Assembly: GCA_902362375.1 (NCBI GenBank)
Contig: CABIVS010000002.1
Span: 146,757-210,756, forward strand
DNA: 64,000 nt
Direction: 5' to 3'
Origin: Bacteroidaceae bacterium
GTDB taxonomy: Bacteria; Bacteroidota; Bacteroidia; Bacteroidales; Bacteroidaceae
Shown here piece by piece: positions 11,622 to 22,012 of this stretch; position 1 is the stretch's first letter; every line of letters starts with the position of its first letter. The translations under genes and the position numbers were made by a program. The notes under the pieces were generated by a model. The model did not search any database. It saw only the letters and a program-made list of their open reading frames with translations, and was not told the origin of the DNA.

Positions 11622-12399
11622 AGAAAGATATTCTGTCTATCACCTTTATGCCTAGCTTCCGGAGTGTTTCGGTTGCACGGTTGTAATAAAAAGGATTTTC
11701 CAAATATTGATTGTTATGGGCGTCCACGCCGATGATAGCGGTGCAACCTTCATGGGCGGCTATTTTCCAGAAATCCGGATGAGGAATGGTAGTAATACCA
11801 TGAATGTCATTATATTCTTCATATCCGATATTATATTCCAACGGTAAGTTTAACCGTACTGCTGTCCGGCAGATATGCCTGCTGACTAGCTTACAATGAC
11901 GATCGAACTCGGGGTAAGAACGCATAAATAAATCCGGATGGGCAAGGTAGGCAAATAGTCCGCTTTCCATTCCTTCAATAGCACTCTCTTCATAGAGTTC
12001 GAGCATGTCTACCGAGTCTGTATTCCGGCCGAAGTAGGGAAACTTCTCATCTGTGTGAAAATGGTGGTTTCCGAAGATGATATAGTCCAGTTTATATTCT
12101 TTGATGACTCCTTTTAGCCAGTGTATGTATTCAGGAAAATATTCGCATTCCAATCCTATTTTTATGCTGATTTGATTTTTATATTTCTCTTGCAGCGAAC
12201 GGATGCTTTCCACATATTCCGCTAATTCTTCGGGAAGCATCCGGATGTCGGATATATAATCTGTGTGGTATTTCCACGGAGTGTGGTCAGAAAAACCTAA
12301 TTCTTGATAGCCGCCTTTGATGGCACTTAAAACAAATTCTTCGTCACTCCCTGTCGCATGATGGCAGCGGGTGGTATGGGTGTGATAATTCGTCTTCAT
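11608..12399 (-). CDS. PHP-domain phosphoesterase, histidinol-phosphatase (HisJ) type
   Basis: This 263-aa metal-dependent phosphoesterase opens with HTHTTRCHH, the first PHP metal-binding motif. Further metal ligands are visible in LGFSDHTPW, in GLECEYFP, in FGNHHF and in GVDAHNN. The closest named activity is histidinol phosphatase of the HisK/HisJ type, but PHP proteins also act on other phosphates, so the substrate is tentative. The start lies 56 bases inside the upstream 5-FTHF cyclo-ligase gene and the stop overlaps the convergent DUF721 gene. Confidence 0.8.
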   Translation of the reverse strand: MKTNYHTHTTRCHHATGSDEEFVLSAIKGGYQELGFSDHTPWKYHTDYISDIRMLPEELAEYVESIRSLQEKYKNQISIKIGLECEYFPEYIHWLKGVIKEYKLDYIIFGNHHFHTDEKFPYFGRNTDSVDMLELYEESAIEGMESGLFAYLAHPDLFMRSYPEFDRHCKLVSRHICRTAVRLNLPLEYNIGYEEYNDIHGITTIPHPDFWKIAAHEGCTAIIGVDAHNNQYLENPFYYNRATETLRKLGIKVIDRISFFNEK

Positions 12400-12937
12400 T
12401 GATTGTTATAATTATATCCATGCGGATGTCGAATGATTCCGCCGGAACTTCTTCTACTAATTGAAATGGGAAACAGATTCCTGCTTTGTAGGCTGATGGT
12501 ATGCGTGGCAGGAGACGGTCATAATATCCTTTTCCCCGTCCCAGACGGTTACCTTTAGCATCGAAAGCTACTCCGGGAACGACGATGAAGTCTATGGCTG
12601 CATAGTCTGTGAATATTTCTCCGGTTGGTTCTGCTATACCGTAGATACCGCTGATTGACATGTCTTCCGGTCCGGTGTATATCCGTAGTTCTAAATCATC
12701 GCCTACTACTACGGGGAGTAGAATCCGCTTTTCAGTCCTCCATTTTTGAATAAAGGCATGTGTGTCTACTTCGTCATTCAGCGAATGGTATAGTAATACT
12801 GTATTTGCCGCCCTGAAAGCCGGATGGGCTTCGAGGGCGGCAAGTATGTTAGCTGATTGCAGCTTTCGCATAGTTGAATCCGCGTGTCGGGTCTTCAGTA
12901 ATGCTATATGCTTGCGCAGTTCTTTTTTTCTTTCCAT
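12344..12937 (-). CDS. 5-formyltetrahydrofolate cyclo-ligase
   Basis: This 197-aa enzyme converts 5-formyl-THF to 5,10-methenyl-THF using ATP, returning stored folate to one-carbon metabolism. The family signature is present near the C-terminal third: VPGVAFDAKGNRLGRGKGYYDR. The N-terminus KKELRKHIALLKTRHADS aligns with the usual start of the family, which supports the ATG at 12937 even though it lies 89 bases inside the S41 protease gene. The last part overlaps the PHP gene by 56 bases. The C-terminal tail HPYHPLPSCDRE is read in the overlap. Confidence 0.92.
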   Translation of the reverse strand: MERKKELRKHIALLKTRHADSTMRKLQSANILAALEAHPAFRAANTVLLYHSLNDEVDTHAFIQKWRTEKRILLPVVVGDDLELRIYTGPEDMSISGIYGIAEPTGEIFTDYAAIDFIVVPGVAFDAKGNRLGRGKGYYDRLLPRIPSAYKAGICFPFQLVEEVPAESFDIRMDIIITINEDELSHPYHPLPSCDRE

Positions 12938-14600
12938 CTTTTTTATCCTTCGTCACTTCTTCCTCTTCAACGGCTACCGGAGCTTTTGGGAAAGCTTCTC
13001 CTTTTTCAAGTATCTCAATACCTTTAATAACAGTAGCATCTGTCTTGTTGAAGTATTGGAGATAAGCTTCCAATCCAAGCATGTTGTAGATGATGTTGCC
13101 GAAGAGGTTCTTTTCCAATAATTTGTATGATTTCTGAATGAGGATGTTTCTTCTTTTCACTCCTTTACTGTCAGCAAAACGGACAAACTGTTCCACCAAA
13201 CCCTGATGACGAAGATAATTCAGCAATTCTTCCTCTGTTTCGTATTGGCTTAATTTCTTCCGATTGTTGTCGGTGTACTGGAATGTGAACTGAATAGTCA
13301 ATCCCCGGTTAATAACTGTCGATAGATAAGAAGTGACTCCCGTCGTATCCTGCGGTACGAATATATCCGGCATGATACCACCACCGCCATACACAGTACG
13401 TCCCAAGCTGGTATTATAACGTTCACTCTCATTCTGCTTGATACTATCACGTGAGAAAAATTCTCCATGTTCGTAACGGGTATATAAATCCAGCTCATAG
13501 TTACGGTCTTTACCACTTTCGTACGGGCGTTGGATGCAACGTCCGGATGGGGTGTAGTAGCGGGCGATTGTCAGGCGGATAGCCGATCCATCACTGAAAT
13601 CGATGGGCTGTTGCACAAGTCCCTTACCGAAAGAACGGCGTCCTACAACTGTACCCCGGTCGTTATCTTGAATAGCTCCGGTGAAGATTTCACTGGCAGA
13701 AGCAGAACCTTCGTCAATCAATACAACAAGCGGCATTTTCTGACAGCTACCCGTACCGTTAGCAAATTCTTCTGCACGTGGATATTTACGGCCTTGAGTA
13801 TATACGATCAACTTGCCTTCGGGCAGGAATTCATTAACCATGCGGATGGCTGCTTCCATATATCCTCCGGTATTACCGCGTAGGTCAATGATTAGACCTT
13901 TGCATTTTTTATGGTTGAGCTGTGCTAATGCATTCAGCAATTCTACATGACTGGTACGTCCGAATTTACTGACTTTCACATAACCGATATTGTCATTTAA
14001 CATATAAGCGGCATCTACGGTATTTTGAGGAATGTCTCCACGCGTGATGTTGAAGTGTAATAAGTCCTTTTCTCCTGTTCGTCTGATTCCCAATTTTACT
14101 TGTGAGCCTTTCGGACCTTTCAAGGTGCGCATAGCCCGTTCGTTCGTTACTTTCTTGCCGACAAACAAGCTATCGTCTACAGTAACAATGCGGTCGCCCG
14201 CCATTAATCCTATCTTTTCAGAAGGACCTCCCTGAACAACAGCATTGACATGAATGGTGTCATTCTGTATGGTAAACTGGATGCCAATTCCGCTGAAGCT
14301 GCCTTCCAGCTCAGAGTTGACTTCTTCGAGATTTTGGGCTGGGATATAAGTTGAATGCGGATCCAGTTCGGCTAGAATTTGCGGCATGGCTTTTTCTACC
14401 AAATCGGCCATGTTTACGGTGTCGACATATTGATCGTCTACAATGCGTAACAATGCGTTTAGCTTATTGGAGGAACCGTTGATGATACCCAAACGGTTGC
14501 CGGCAAAATGCTTGGCATAAAATGTACCGATAAGAATCCCGACTACCACGCTGACTGCTATGATGACAGGTGTGAAACGTGAAGAGTTTTTTGTACTCAT
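12849..14600 (-). CDS. S41 family C-terminal processing protease
   Basis: This 583-aa carboxyl-terminal processing peptidase (CtpA/Prc group) is anchored by an N-terminal helix (IIAVSVVVGILIGTFY) and acts in the periplasm. A PDZ domain follows (GSFSGIGIQFTI, GGPSEKIGLMAGDRIV). In the protease domain the catalytic Ser is in DEGSASASEIF and the Lys in RRSFGKGLVQQP. After the catalytic core there is a long C-terminal region ending in a charged Glu/Lys stretch (EEEEVTKDKKDGKKK) and ITEDPTRGFNYAKAAIS; its final 89 bases are shared with the cyclo-ligase gene. It is preceded by a dCMP deaminase gene 30 bases upstream. Confidence 0.93.
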   Translation of the reverse strand: MSTKNSSRFTPVIIAVSVVVGILIGTFYAKHFAGNRLGIINGSSNKLNALLRIVDDQYVDTVNMADLVEKAMPQILAELDPHSTYIPAQNLEEVNSELEGSFSGIGIQFTIQNDTIHVNAVVQGGPSEKIGLMAGDRIVTVDDSLFVGKKVTNERAMRTLKGPKGSQVKLGIRRTGEKDLLHFNITRGDIPQNTVDAAYMLNDNIGYVKVSKFGRTSHVELLNALAQLNHKKCKGLIIDLRGNTGGYMEAAIRMVNEFLPEGKLIVYTQGRKYPRAEEFANGTGSCQKMPLVVLIDEGSASASEIFTGAIQDNDRGTVVGRRSFGKGLVQQPIDFSDGSAIRLTIARYYTPSGRCIQRPYESGKDRNYELDLYTRYEHGEFFSRDSIKQNESERYNTSLGRTVYGGGGIMPDIFVPQDTTGVTSYLSTVINRGLTIQFTFQYTDNNRKKLSQYETEEELLNYLRHQGLVEQFVRFADSKGVKRRNILIQKSYKLLEKNLFGNIIYNMLGLEAYLQYFNKTDATVIKGIEILEKGEAFPKAPVAVEEEEVTKDKKDGKKKRTAQAYSITEDPTRGFNYAKAAIS

Positions 14601-14630
14601 GTCTATTCCTTTTTTAAAACGTTCGTCTTC

Positions 14631-15080
14631 TTATTTATTGGGAGAGGAATTATCATCTAACTCTGTGTAGATAACTTCGATTCCCGCCCGTTTTAATAAC
14701 TCTATTCCATCTTCCAGGCGGTAATGCTCGGAATAAACTACCCGTTTGATTCCTGCCTGTATGATTAACTTTGCACATTCGATGCAAGGAGAGGCGGTGA
14801 CGTACATGGTAGCACCGTCGCTACTGTTGTTTGAACGCGCTATTTTGGTAATGGCATTGGCTTCCGCATGCAGAACGTATGGTTTTGTCAGGTTGTTTTC
14901 ATCTTCACATACATTCTCGAATCCGGAAGGTGTCCCGTTATATCCGTCGGAGATAATCATTTTATCCTTAACAATTAAAGCTCCTACTTTACGGCGTTGG
15001 CAATAGGAATTTTCAGCCCATATGCTGGCCATGCGTATATAACGTTTGTCAAGTTCTAATTGTTTCTTTTTAGTGTCCAT
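14631..15080 (-). CDS. dCMP deaminase family protein
   Basis: This 149-aa zinc-dependent deaminase belongs to the ComEB/dCMP deaminase group, which makes dUMP for thymidylate synthesis. The zinc ligands and catalytic Glu are in YVLHAEANAI (H-A-E) and SPCIECAKLII (P-C-x-x-C). The GALIVKDKMIISDGYNGTPSG segment is typical of the family. Length is as expected. It lies 8 bases after the small lipoprotein gene and 30 bases before the S41 protease, so it is likely in the same operon. Confidence 0.92.
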   Translation of the reverse strand: MDTKKKQLELDKRYIRMASIWAENSYCQRRKVGALIVKDKMIISDGYNGTPSGFENVCEDENNLTKPYVLHAEANAITKIARSNNSSDGATMYVTASPCIECAKLIIQAGIKRVVYSEHYRLEDGIELLKRAGIEVIYTELDDNSSPNK

Positions 15081-15088
15081 GTTGTTTA

Positions 15089-15604
15089 CTATTTATTGCT
15101 GACTACCCGGAAAACCATGCGGAAAGTTTGTTTTCCGGATGCCGGTTTGTATAAAAGGTATAAGTTGTTACTGTCTCCTTCGTAAGATGTGGCGGTATTA
15201 AGTCCCTCTATAAAATTTTTGGCGAGTCTATCGTTGCCATAGCTACCAGCGGTGGTGACTGTAGCTTTAAAACTGTTGTTCTTGGCGTTGGCATTCCATT
15301 TCCCTTCAAAAGTACTGGTTGCAATTACACTTCCTTTTATATTTCCGTTGATAACATCTCCATCTACTGTACCATCAAATACGATGTTGTATGTACCGTT
15401 TTTATTAAGCTCTTCAATACTTGCTTTTTCTTGTTCTTCATTCTCCCAAAAGCCAAACATCTCATGACCTCCATCTACTGTGATATAATTTAGTTTCCAA
15501 GTTTTTCCTGTAAAGATAGCAGCTACATCGTCCGAATCATTACATCCAGAAAATAAAGGAAGCAATAAAAGCAATCCTACTATTTGAAATATACTTCTCT
15601 TCAT
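15089..15604 (-). CDS. Small lipocalin-like lipoprotein
   Basis: This 171-aa protein has a lipoprotein signal (IVGLLLLLPLFSGC, Cys20) and should be attached to the outer or inner membrane. The mature part has alternating beta-strand patterns (GKTWKLNYITVDGG, FEGKWNANAKNNSFKATVTT) that look lipocalin/META-like. I believe it belongs to a Bacteroides-specific family (possibly DUF4847), but that name is from memory. Function unknown. It sits between an M3 peptidase and a dCMP deaminase, spaced 24 and 8 bases, so it is probably co-transcribed with them. Confidence 0.7.
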   Translation of the reverse strand: MKRSIFQIVGLLLLLPLFSGCNDSDDVAAIFTGKTWKLNYITVDGGHEMFGFWENEEQEKASIEELNKNGTYNIVFDGTVDGDVINGNIKGSVIATSTFEGKWNANAKNNSFKATVTTAGSYGNDRLAKNFIEGLNTATSYEGDSNNLYLLYKPASGKQTFRMVFRVVSNK

Positions 15605-15628
15605 ATTTAATATCTAATAACTTAATAC

Positions 15629-17728
15629 TTATTTCTTTATCCCATTTCTGATTAGCAAAGCATCAATGCTCGGTTCCTGTCCGCGGAAACGTTTATAAAG
15701 TACCATCGGATGTTCCGTTCCTCCTTTCGACAGAATATTATTGCGGAATGAGTCTGCCACTTCCTGATTGAATATCCCTTTTTGCTTGAATAATGAAAAA
15801 GCGTCAGCATCCAATACTTCCGCCCATTTGTAGCTGTAGTATCCAGCGGCATATCCACCGGCAAAGATGTGGGAGAACTGCGTACTCATGCAAGCTTCTT
15901 GTACTACCGGTAATATTTGCGCATCCTTCCAGGCTTCCTGTTCATAAGCTTTCACATCTCCTTCAAAAGGAGTGTTACGCGTATACCATGCCATATCAAG
16001 TAGACCGAAACTTATTTGTCTCAGACAAGCATACGCAATATTGAAGTTTGATGCATCTACAAGACGTTTTATCAATTCATCCGGCAAAACTTCTCCCGTC
16101 TGATAATGGCGGGCAAAGGTATTGAGGAAATCTTTCTCTATGGCAAAATTCTCCATAATTTGTGAGGGAAGTTCCACGAAATCCCAATATACATTAGTTC
16201 CACTTAAACTCCTGTAAGTGGAATTGGCAAACATACCGTGCAGGCTATGTCCGAACTCATGTAAGAATGTTTCTACCTCATTGAAAGTCAATAAAGCAGG
16301 CTTATTCTCGGTTGGCTTGGTGAAGTTCATTACAACGGATACATGCGGACGGCTGTTTTCACCGGTCTTTTTATCTATCCATTGCTCCTTGTAACTCGTC
16401 ATCCAGGCTCCGGCACGTTTTCCCGGACGCGGATGGAAGTCGGTGTATAGGACGGCTAAGAATTTGCCGTCTTTATCAAACACTTCAAAGGCTTCCACCT
16501 CTTTATGGTAAACCGGAATCTCTGTGTTTTTCCGGAACGTGATTCCATATAACTTTTCAGCCAGACCAAACACTCCTTTCTTCACTTGTTCCAGTTCGAA
16601 GTAGGGGCGAAGCATTTCTTCGTTGATATTGAATTTTTTGTCTTTCAGTTTGTTTGAATAATAATTCCAGTCCCAAGGCATGACAACGAAATCAGCTCCC
16701 TGTTCTTTACGAGCCAGTTCTTGTATCTCTTTATATTCTTGCTGTGCAGTAGGAGTATATGCTTCCAACAGTTGGTTGAGTAGCTTGTATACCGACTTGC
16801 TGTTTTCAGCCATTCTTTTCTTTAGCGTATATTCCGCATAATCTTTGTATCCCAGTAATTGGGCTATTTTCATGCGTGTATTGGCTATTTTTTTTACGAT
16901 GTCGATATTATTGAATTCGTTATCGTGTGTACATTTGGTGTTATAAGCCATATACAGTTTTTGACGTAAATCCCGATTATCGGAATACGTCATGAAAGGA
17001 ACATAGCTCGGAGCGTGAAGCGTGAATACCCATCCTTCCTTTCCTTCGCTCTTGGCTGTTTCTGCAGCTGCTTCTATGATAATTTCGGGTAGTCCGGCGA
17101 GGCTTTCTTTTTTTGTTAACAGCATTTGATAAGCATTCGTCTCTTTCAGATTGTTTTCACTGAAAGTTAGAGTCAGTTTACTCAATTCGGTAGTCAGGCG
17201 ACGGTATTCTTCCCGTGCTTCTCCTTCCAGGTTGGCGCCATGGCGTACAAAGCTGTTATATGCATTTTCCAGTAACTGTTTTTGTTCCTGTGTCAGTTGC
17301 AAAGCCTCTTTCTGGTTATACACTTCTTTCACACGTGCGAATAACTTTTCATTCAGTGTGATATTGTTGCTGTGTTCACTAAGCAACGGCATTATCTTTT
17401 GAGCCAGTTCTTGCAGGTCGTCATTCGTTTCTGCGCTTAGCATATTGCCGAAGACGGCTACTACTTTATCCAGTAATTCTCCGGATTCGTCGAAAGCTTC
17501 TATTGTATTGGTGAAGTCAGCCTTTTCCGGATTCTGTATGATAGCTTCTATTTCAGCATTTTGCAGCCTGATTCCTTCCAGAATAGCAGGTTCATAATGT
17601 TCGGTTTTAATCCGGTCGAACGGCACGGTTTCGTGCGGCGTATGATATTGCCCGTAGAAAGGATTCTGGGCATTTATTATATTGTTCATAGTGCAAACTA
17701 GTATCAATGTTAGTAATAATCTCTTCAT
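15629..17728 (-). CDS. M3 family metallopeptidase (peptidyl-dipeptidase Dcp type)
   Basis: This 699-aa zinc peptidase has a signal peptide (LLLTLILVCTMNNIINAQ) and so is exported. The active site HEFGH is at H490, E491 and H494, and the third ligand Glu follows in the helix after it (SGTNVYWDFVELPSQIMENF). Sequence pattern and length match the peptidyl-dipeptidase Dcp/oligopeptidase A branch, which removes dipeptides from peptide C-termini. The C-terminal segment SHIFAGGYAAGYYSYKWAEVLDADAF is characteristic. A -7-like box lies only 8 bases upstream of the ATG. It heads a run of minus-strand genes through to the PHP gene. Confidence 0.93.
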   Translation of the reverse strand: MKRLLLTLILVCTMNNIINAQNPFYGQYHTPHETVPFDRIKTEHYEPAILEGIRLQNAEIEAIIQNPEKADFTNTIEAFDESGELLDKVVAVFGNMLSAETNDDLQELAQKIMPLLSEHSNNITLNEKLFARVKEVYNQKEALQLTQEQKQLLENAYNSFVRHGANLEGEAREEYRRLTTELSKLTLTFSENNLKETNAYQMLLTKKESLAGLPEIIIEAAAETAKSEGKEGWVFTLHAPSYVPFMTYSDNRDLRQKLYMAYNTKCTHDNEFNNIDIVKKIANTRMKIAQLLGYKDYAEYTLKKRMAENSKSVYKLLNQLLEAYTPTAQQEYKEIQELARKEQGADFVVMPWDWNYYSNKLKDKKFNINEEMLRPYFELEQVKKGVFGLAEKLYGITFRKNTEIPVYHKEVEAFEVFDKDGKFLAVLYTDFHPRPGKRAGAWMTSYKEQWIDKKTGENSRPHVSVVMNFTKPTENKPALLTFNEVETFLHEFGHSLHGMFANSTYRSLSGTNVYWDFVELPSQIMENFAIEKDFLNTFARHYQTGEVLPDELIKRLVDASNFNIAYACLRQISFGLLDMAWYTRNTPFEGDVKAYEQEAWKDAQILPVVQEACMSTQFSHIFAGGYAAGYYSYKWAEVLDADAFSLFKQKGIFNQEVADSFRNNILSKGGTEHPMVLYKRFRGQEPSIDALLIRNGIKK

Positions 17729-17735
17729 AGAGGTA

Positions 17736-17743
17736 CAAAGCTA
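17736..17743 (-). promoter_or_regulatory. -7-like box abutting the M3 peptidase start
   Basis: The minus strand reads TAGCTTTG with a TTG 18 bases further upstream. The box is so close to the ATG at 17728 that the transcript would start at or next to the initiation codon, which implies a leaderless or nearly leaderless mRNA. It may also be a chance match. Confidence 0.4.
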
Positions 17744-17808
17744 CTAAAATTGTAGCTTATTCAACGGATAACACGTTGCTTTTTAACAATATATAAAATG
17801 AAATGTAT

Positions 17809-17840
17809 AAAAAAACCGCTACGGTTTCCCGCAGCGGTTT
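17809..17840 (-). terminator. Intrinsic terminator of gapA
   Basis: AAACCGCT (17813-17820) pairs with AGCGGTTT (17833-17840). An inner CGG/CCG stem closes a four-base loop. On the minus strand it is followed by T residues. It lies 20 bases after the gapA stop. Confidence 0.85.
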
Positions 17841-17861
17841 CTATATTGTTCAGGCTTCTAA

Positions 17862-18962
<1,101 letters not shown>

Positions 18963-19014
18963 CAAAAATGTTTTTATATTCGCATATTAAATTCACATTA
19001 AATATTGAAAAAAG

Positions 19015-19461
19015 ATGGGAAAGAACACATTTTTACAGGACTTTAAGGCGTTTGCTATGAAAGGTAACGTCATTGACATGGCTGTCGGTGTTGTTATTGG
19101 TGGTGCATTTGGAAAAATCGTATCATCATTGGTTGCTAATGTTATCATGCCTCCGATTGGTTTACTGGTTGGCGGTGTGAACTTTACAGATTTGAAATGG
19201 GTGATGAAAGCAGCGGAGATTGGTGCTGACGGCAAGGAGATAGCTCCGGCCGTGACGTTGGATTATGGCCAGTTTCTGCAAGCCACCTTTGATTTTCTGA
19301 TTATAGCTTTCGCTATATTCTTATTTATACGGTTGATTACGAAGTTGACAACTAAAAAACAGGCAGAAGTGGCAGCCACTCCTCCAGCTCCTCCTGCGCC
19401 AACGAAGGAGGAGGTTTTGTTGACGGAGATACGTGATTTATTGAAAGAAAAGAATCGTTGA
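19015..19461 (+). CDS. mscL: Large-conductance mechanosensitive channel MscL
   Basis: This 148-aa inner-membrane channel opens under membrane tension and releases solutes on osmotic downshock. The N-terminal amphipathic helix and first transmembrane segment are [20 protein letters not shown], with the family-typical [12 protein letters not shown] run. A periplasmic loop (residues about 45-80) and the second membrane segment ([15 protein letters not shown]) follow. The C-terminus has a Pro-rich linker ([12 protein letters not shown]) and the final bundle helix ending [12 protein letters not shown]. It is divergent from gapA and has its own terminator downstream. Confidence 0.96.
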   Translation: MGKNTFLQDFKAFAMKGNVIDMAVGVVIGGAFGKIVSSLVANVIMPPIGLLVGGVNFTDLKWVMKAAEIGADGKEIAPAVTLDYGQFLQATFDFLIIAFAIFLFIRLITKLTTKKQAEVAATPPAPPAPTKEEVLLTEIRDLLKEKNR

Positions 19462-19470
19462 TTCTAATTG

Positions 19471-19520
19471 AAATAAAGGAGGTTCCAAGTGTAAACTGGT
19501 GAATCTCCTTTATTTTTCTC
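19471..19520 (+). terminator. Intrinsic terminator of mscL
   Basis: AAATAAAGGAG (19471-19481) pairs with CTCCTTTATTT (19505-19515), followed by T-rich sequence, 10 bases after the mscL stop. Confidence 0.8.
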
Positions 19521-19552
19521 TTCATTATTAATATAGATTGCGTACTTTTTTC

Positions 19553-19560
19553 TACTTTTG
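19553..19560 (+). promoter_or_regulatory. -7 box of guaA
   Basis: TACTTTTG followed by CA, 32 bases upstream of the guaA ATG. An upstream TTG at 19538 is too close for a standard -33 element. Confidence 0.6.
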
Positions 19561-19592
19561 CAACTCAATTTATTCAAAATCCAACCATTGAT

Positions 19593-21116
19593 ATGCAGGA
19601 AAAAATAATAATTCTTGATTTCGGTTCGCAGACAACACAGCTTATAGGTCGTCGTGTACGCGAATTGGATACGTATTGTGAAATTGTTCCTTATAACAAA
19701 TTTCCTAAAGAAGACCCGACTATTAAAGGGGTTATTCTCTCCGGAAGTCCTTTCTCGGTTTACGATAAAGATGCTTTCAAAGTAGATTTGAGTGAAATTC
19801 GTGGTAAATATCCGATATTGGGTATTTGTTATGGTGCACAATTTATGTCATACACTAATGGCGGAAAAGTGGAACCGGCCGGAACACGCGAATATGGACG
19901 TGCTCACCTGGCTTCATTCTGCAAAGATAATGTGCTGTTTAAAGGAGTGCGTGATGGGTCGCAGGTATGGATGAGCCATGGAGATACGATTACTGCTATT
20001 CCCGATAATTTCAAGAAAATAGCTTCAACAGATAAAGTGGAGATTGCTGCTTATCAGGTAGAAGGTGAGCAAGTGTGGGGTGTTCAATTCCATCCGGAAG
20101 TATTCCATAGTGAAGACGGAACTCAAATCCTGAAGAACTTTGTGGTAGATGTTTGCGGTTGCAAACAAGACTGGTCGCCGGCTTCATTCATTGAAAGTAC
20201 GGTTGCCGAGCTGAAAGCGCAGTTGGGGGATGATAAAGTCGTTCTCGGTTTGAGTGGCGGAGTCGATTCTTCGGTTGCAGCAGTGTTGCTGAACAAGGCT
20301 ATTGGCAAGAACTTGACTTGTATCTTTGTAGATCATGGTATGCTGCGTAAGAATGAGTTCAAGAATGTGATGAAGGATTATGAGTGTCTCGGTTTGAATG
20401 TGATTGGCGTTGATGCCAGTGCAAAGTTCTTCGCAGAACTGGCTGGGGTGGTTGAACCGGAAAGTAAGCGTAAAATTATAGGTAAGGGCTTTATCGATGT
20501 GTTCGATGTAGAAGCTCATAAGATAAAAGACGTGAAATGGCTGGCGCAGGGTACTATTTATCCGGATTGCATTGAGTCATTGTCTATTACGGGTACGGTA
20601 ATAAAGAGCCATCATAATGTAGGGGGACTTCCTGAAAAGATGAATCTGAAGTTGTGTGAGCCGCTTCGTTTGTTGTTTAAGGATGAAGTTCGCCGGGTGG
20701 GCCGTGAGTTGGGGATGCCGGAGCATCTGATTACCCGTCATCCGTTTCCGGGACCGGGACTGGCAGTGCGTATTCTGGGAGATATTACTCCTGAAAAAGT
20801 ACGTATTCTGCAGGATGCTGACGATATCTTTATCCAGGGATTGCGTGACTGGGGATTGTATGATAAAGTATGGCAGGCGGGGGTTATCTTGTTGCCGGTA
20901 CAGTCCGTGGGTGTAATGGGAGATGAACGTACTTATGAGAGAGCGGTTGCTTTGCGTGCTGTGACATCTACTGATGCCATGACAGCTGACTGGGCACATC
21001 TGCCTTATGAATTTATGGGTAAGGTATCGAATGATATTATTAATAAGGTGAAAGGAGTGAACCGTGTCACCTATGATATCAGTTCCAAGCCGCCAGCAAC
21101 TATTGAATGGGAATAA
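19593..21116 (+). CDS. guaA: GMP synthase (glutamine-hydrolysing)
   Basis: This 507-aa enzyme converts XMP to GMP. The N-terminal class I glutamine amidotransferase domain has the nucleophile Cys79 in GICYGAQF and the His/Glu pair in [13 protein letters not shown]. The ATP-pyrophosphatase domain carries the P-loop LSGGVDSS, and the C-terminal dimerisation domain has [10 protein letters not shown] and ends with [15 protein letters not shown]. Length and order match the family. It has its own promoter and terminator, so it is monocistronic. Confidence 0.98.
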   Translation: MQEKIIILDFGSQTTQLIGRRVRELDTYCEIVPYNKFPKEDPTIKGVILSGSPFSVYDKDAFKVDLSEIRGKYPILGICYGAQFMSYTNGGKVEPAGTREYGRAHLASFCKDNVLFKGVRDGSQVWMSHGDTITAIPDNFKKIASTDKVEIAAYQVEGEQVWGVQFHPEVFHSEDGTQILKNFVVDVCGCKQDWSPASFIESTVAELKAQLGDDKVVLGLSGGVDSSVAAVLLNKAIGKNLTCIFVDHGMLRKNEFKNVMKDYECLGLNVIGVDASAKFFAELAGVVEPESKRKIIGKGFIDVFDVEAHKIKDVKWLAQGTIYPDCIESLSITGTVIKSHHNVGGLPEKMNLKLCEPLRLLFKDEVRRVGRELGMPEHLITRHPFPGPGLAVRILGDITPEKVRILQDADDIFIQGLRDWGLYDKVWQAGVILLPVQSVGVMGDERTYERAVALRAVTSTDAMTADWAHLPYEFMGKVSNDIINKVKGVNRVTYDISSKPPATIEWE

Positions 21117-21135
21117 TACACTTTGTATCATAAAG

Positions 21136-21172
21136 ATAGCCTCAATGGAAATTCCTGTTGAGGCTATTTTTG
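21136..21172 (+). terminator. Intrinsic terminator of guaA
   Basis: ATAGCCTCAA (21136-21145) pairs with TTGAGGCTAT (21158-21167), with GGAA/TTCC inside the loop, followed by TTTTTG. It lies between guaA and the convergent regulator gene. Confidence 0.85.
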
Positions 21173-21206
21173 TGATAGATAATTTCTTTTGTTGGTTAAT
21201 TCGTAT

Positions 21207-21875
21207 CTATTCGCTTATCAGCTTTTGTGCGTCCGGAATAAGAATCTCTTTCCGGCGTAACTCTAATAATCCTTTGTCTTGTAGCTCGTTGAGTGCTTTT
21301 GATGTATTCAACCGAGTGTCATCTAAGTAGCGGGCAAGGTCGTCCATTTTTACTTTGAATATCTTTTCTCCCTGCGTTTTTTCACAATGTAGCAGGAAAA
21401 AGCGAATGATTTTCTCTTGTAAGTCTTGTGTCGGTTCTTCCCATAAACGGGAATAAAGATTTTGTGCCCGGTTGCTGACAATGTTCATGTAGTTGAGCCG
21501 GAATATTTCATATTTGAACAGGTCGCTAAGTACAAACGCTTTGCTGATGCTGACAGTGTGTGCTTCCGTATGTGCTATATAAGCGGAAGTGTAATTGGTG
21601 TTCATGCCGAACAACGACTGTGGTTCCAGCAGGTAAGGTGCTTCCATCTGTTCAATGACGGTGTATATATTTTCTTTGGAACTTGTGACGATAGAAACCT
21701 CTCCTTTTAACAGAAAGCAGAGTTGTTTACACGGACTACCATTTTCTATGATAGTTTCTCCCACTTTATGCTTGATAAAGTGTAGCTTGACCTTATCCAG
21801 AATACTTGTGAAATCTTCATGACAAAGACCTTGAAATAAAGGCAATTGGAGCAAAGTGTCGAACATTGTTTCCAT
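21207..21875 (-). CDS. Crp/Fnr family transcriptional regulator
   Basis: This 222-aa protein has an N-terminal cyclic-nucleotide-binding-like beta barrel (residues about 10-120; [25 protein letters not shown]) and a C-terminal winged helix ([33 protein letters not shown]). The cAMP-contact motif of classical Crp (RxGE) is not obvious, and no Fnr-type Cys cluster is seen, so the ligand is unknown. The recognition helix segment differs from Crp. The gene is monocistronic between the convergent guaA and divergent marC. An alternative start is three codons downstream at 21866. Confidence 0.88.
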   Translation of the reverse strand: METMFDTLLQLPLFQGLCHEDFTSILDKVKLHFIKHKVGETIIENGSPCKQLCFLLKGEVSIVTSSKENIYTVIEQMEAPYLLEPQSLFGMNTNYTSAYIAHTEAHTVSISKAFVLSDLFKYEIFRLNYMNIVSNRAQNLYSRLWEEPTQDLQEKIIRFFLLHCEKTQGEKIFKVKMDDLARYLDDTRLNTSKALNELQDKGLLELRRKEILIPDAQKLISE

Positions 21876-21900
21876 ATGTTGTAATCTCTTGTTAATCGTA

Positions 21901-21908
21901 CAAATTTA
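21901..21908 (-). promoter_or_regulatory. -7 box of the Crp/Fnr regulator gene
   Basis: The minus strand reads TAAATTTG, about 25 bases upstream of the start at 21875. No convincing -33 element. Confidence 0.5.
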
Positions 21909-21960
21909 CTCATAATACAATACTGCTGTCAATATCTGAGCGTTCTTTTTGTTTTTTTTA

Positions 21961-22007
21961 TTGTTTGAATGCATAAAAATAGAGTATATTTGCAGAAAAA
22001 AAGGAGG
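21961..22007 (+). promoter_or_regulatory. Promoter and Shine-Dalgarno of marC
   Basis: TTGTTTG (21961-21967), then 17 bases, then TATATTTG (21985-21992); spacing is 21 if the first TTG is used. An AAGGAGG Shine-Dalgarno (22001-22007) precedes the ATG at 22013, which is unusually good for this genus. Confidence 0.7.
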
Positions 22008-22012
22008 AAATT

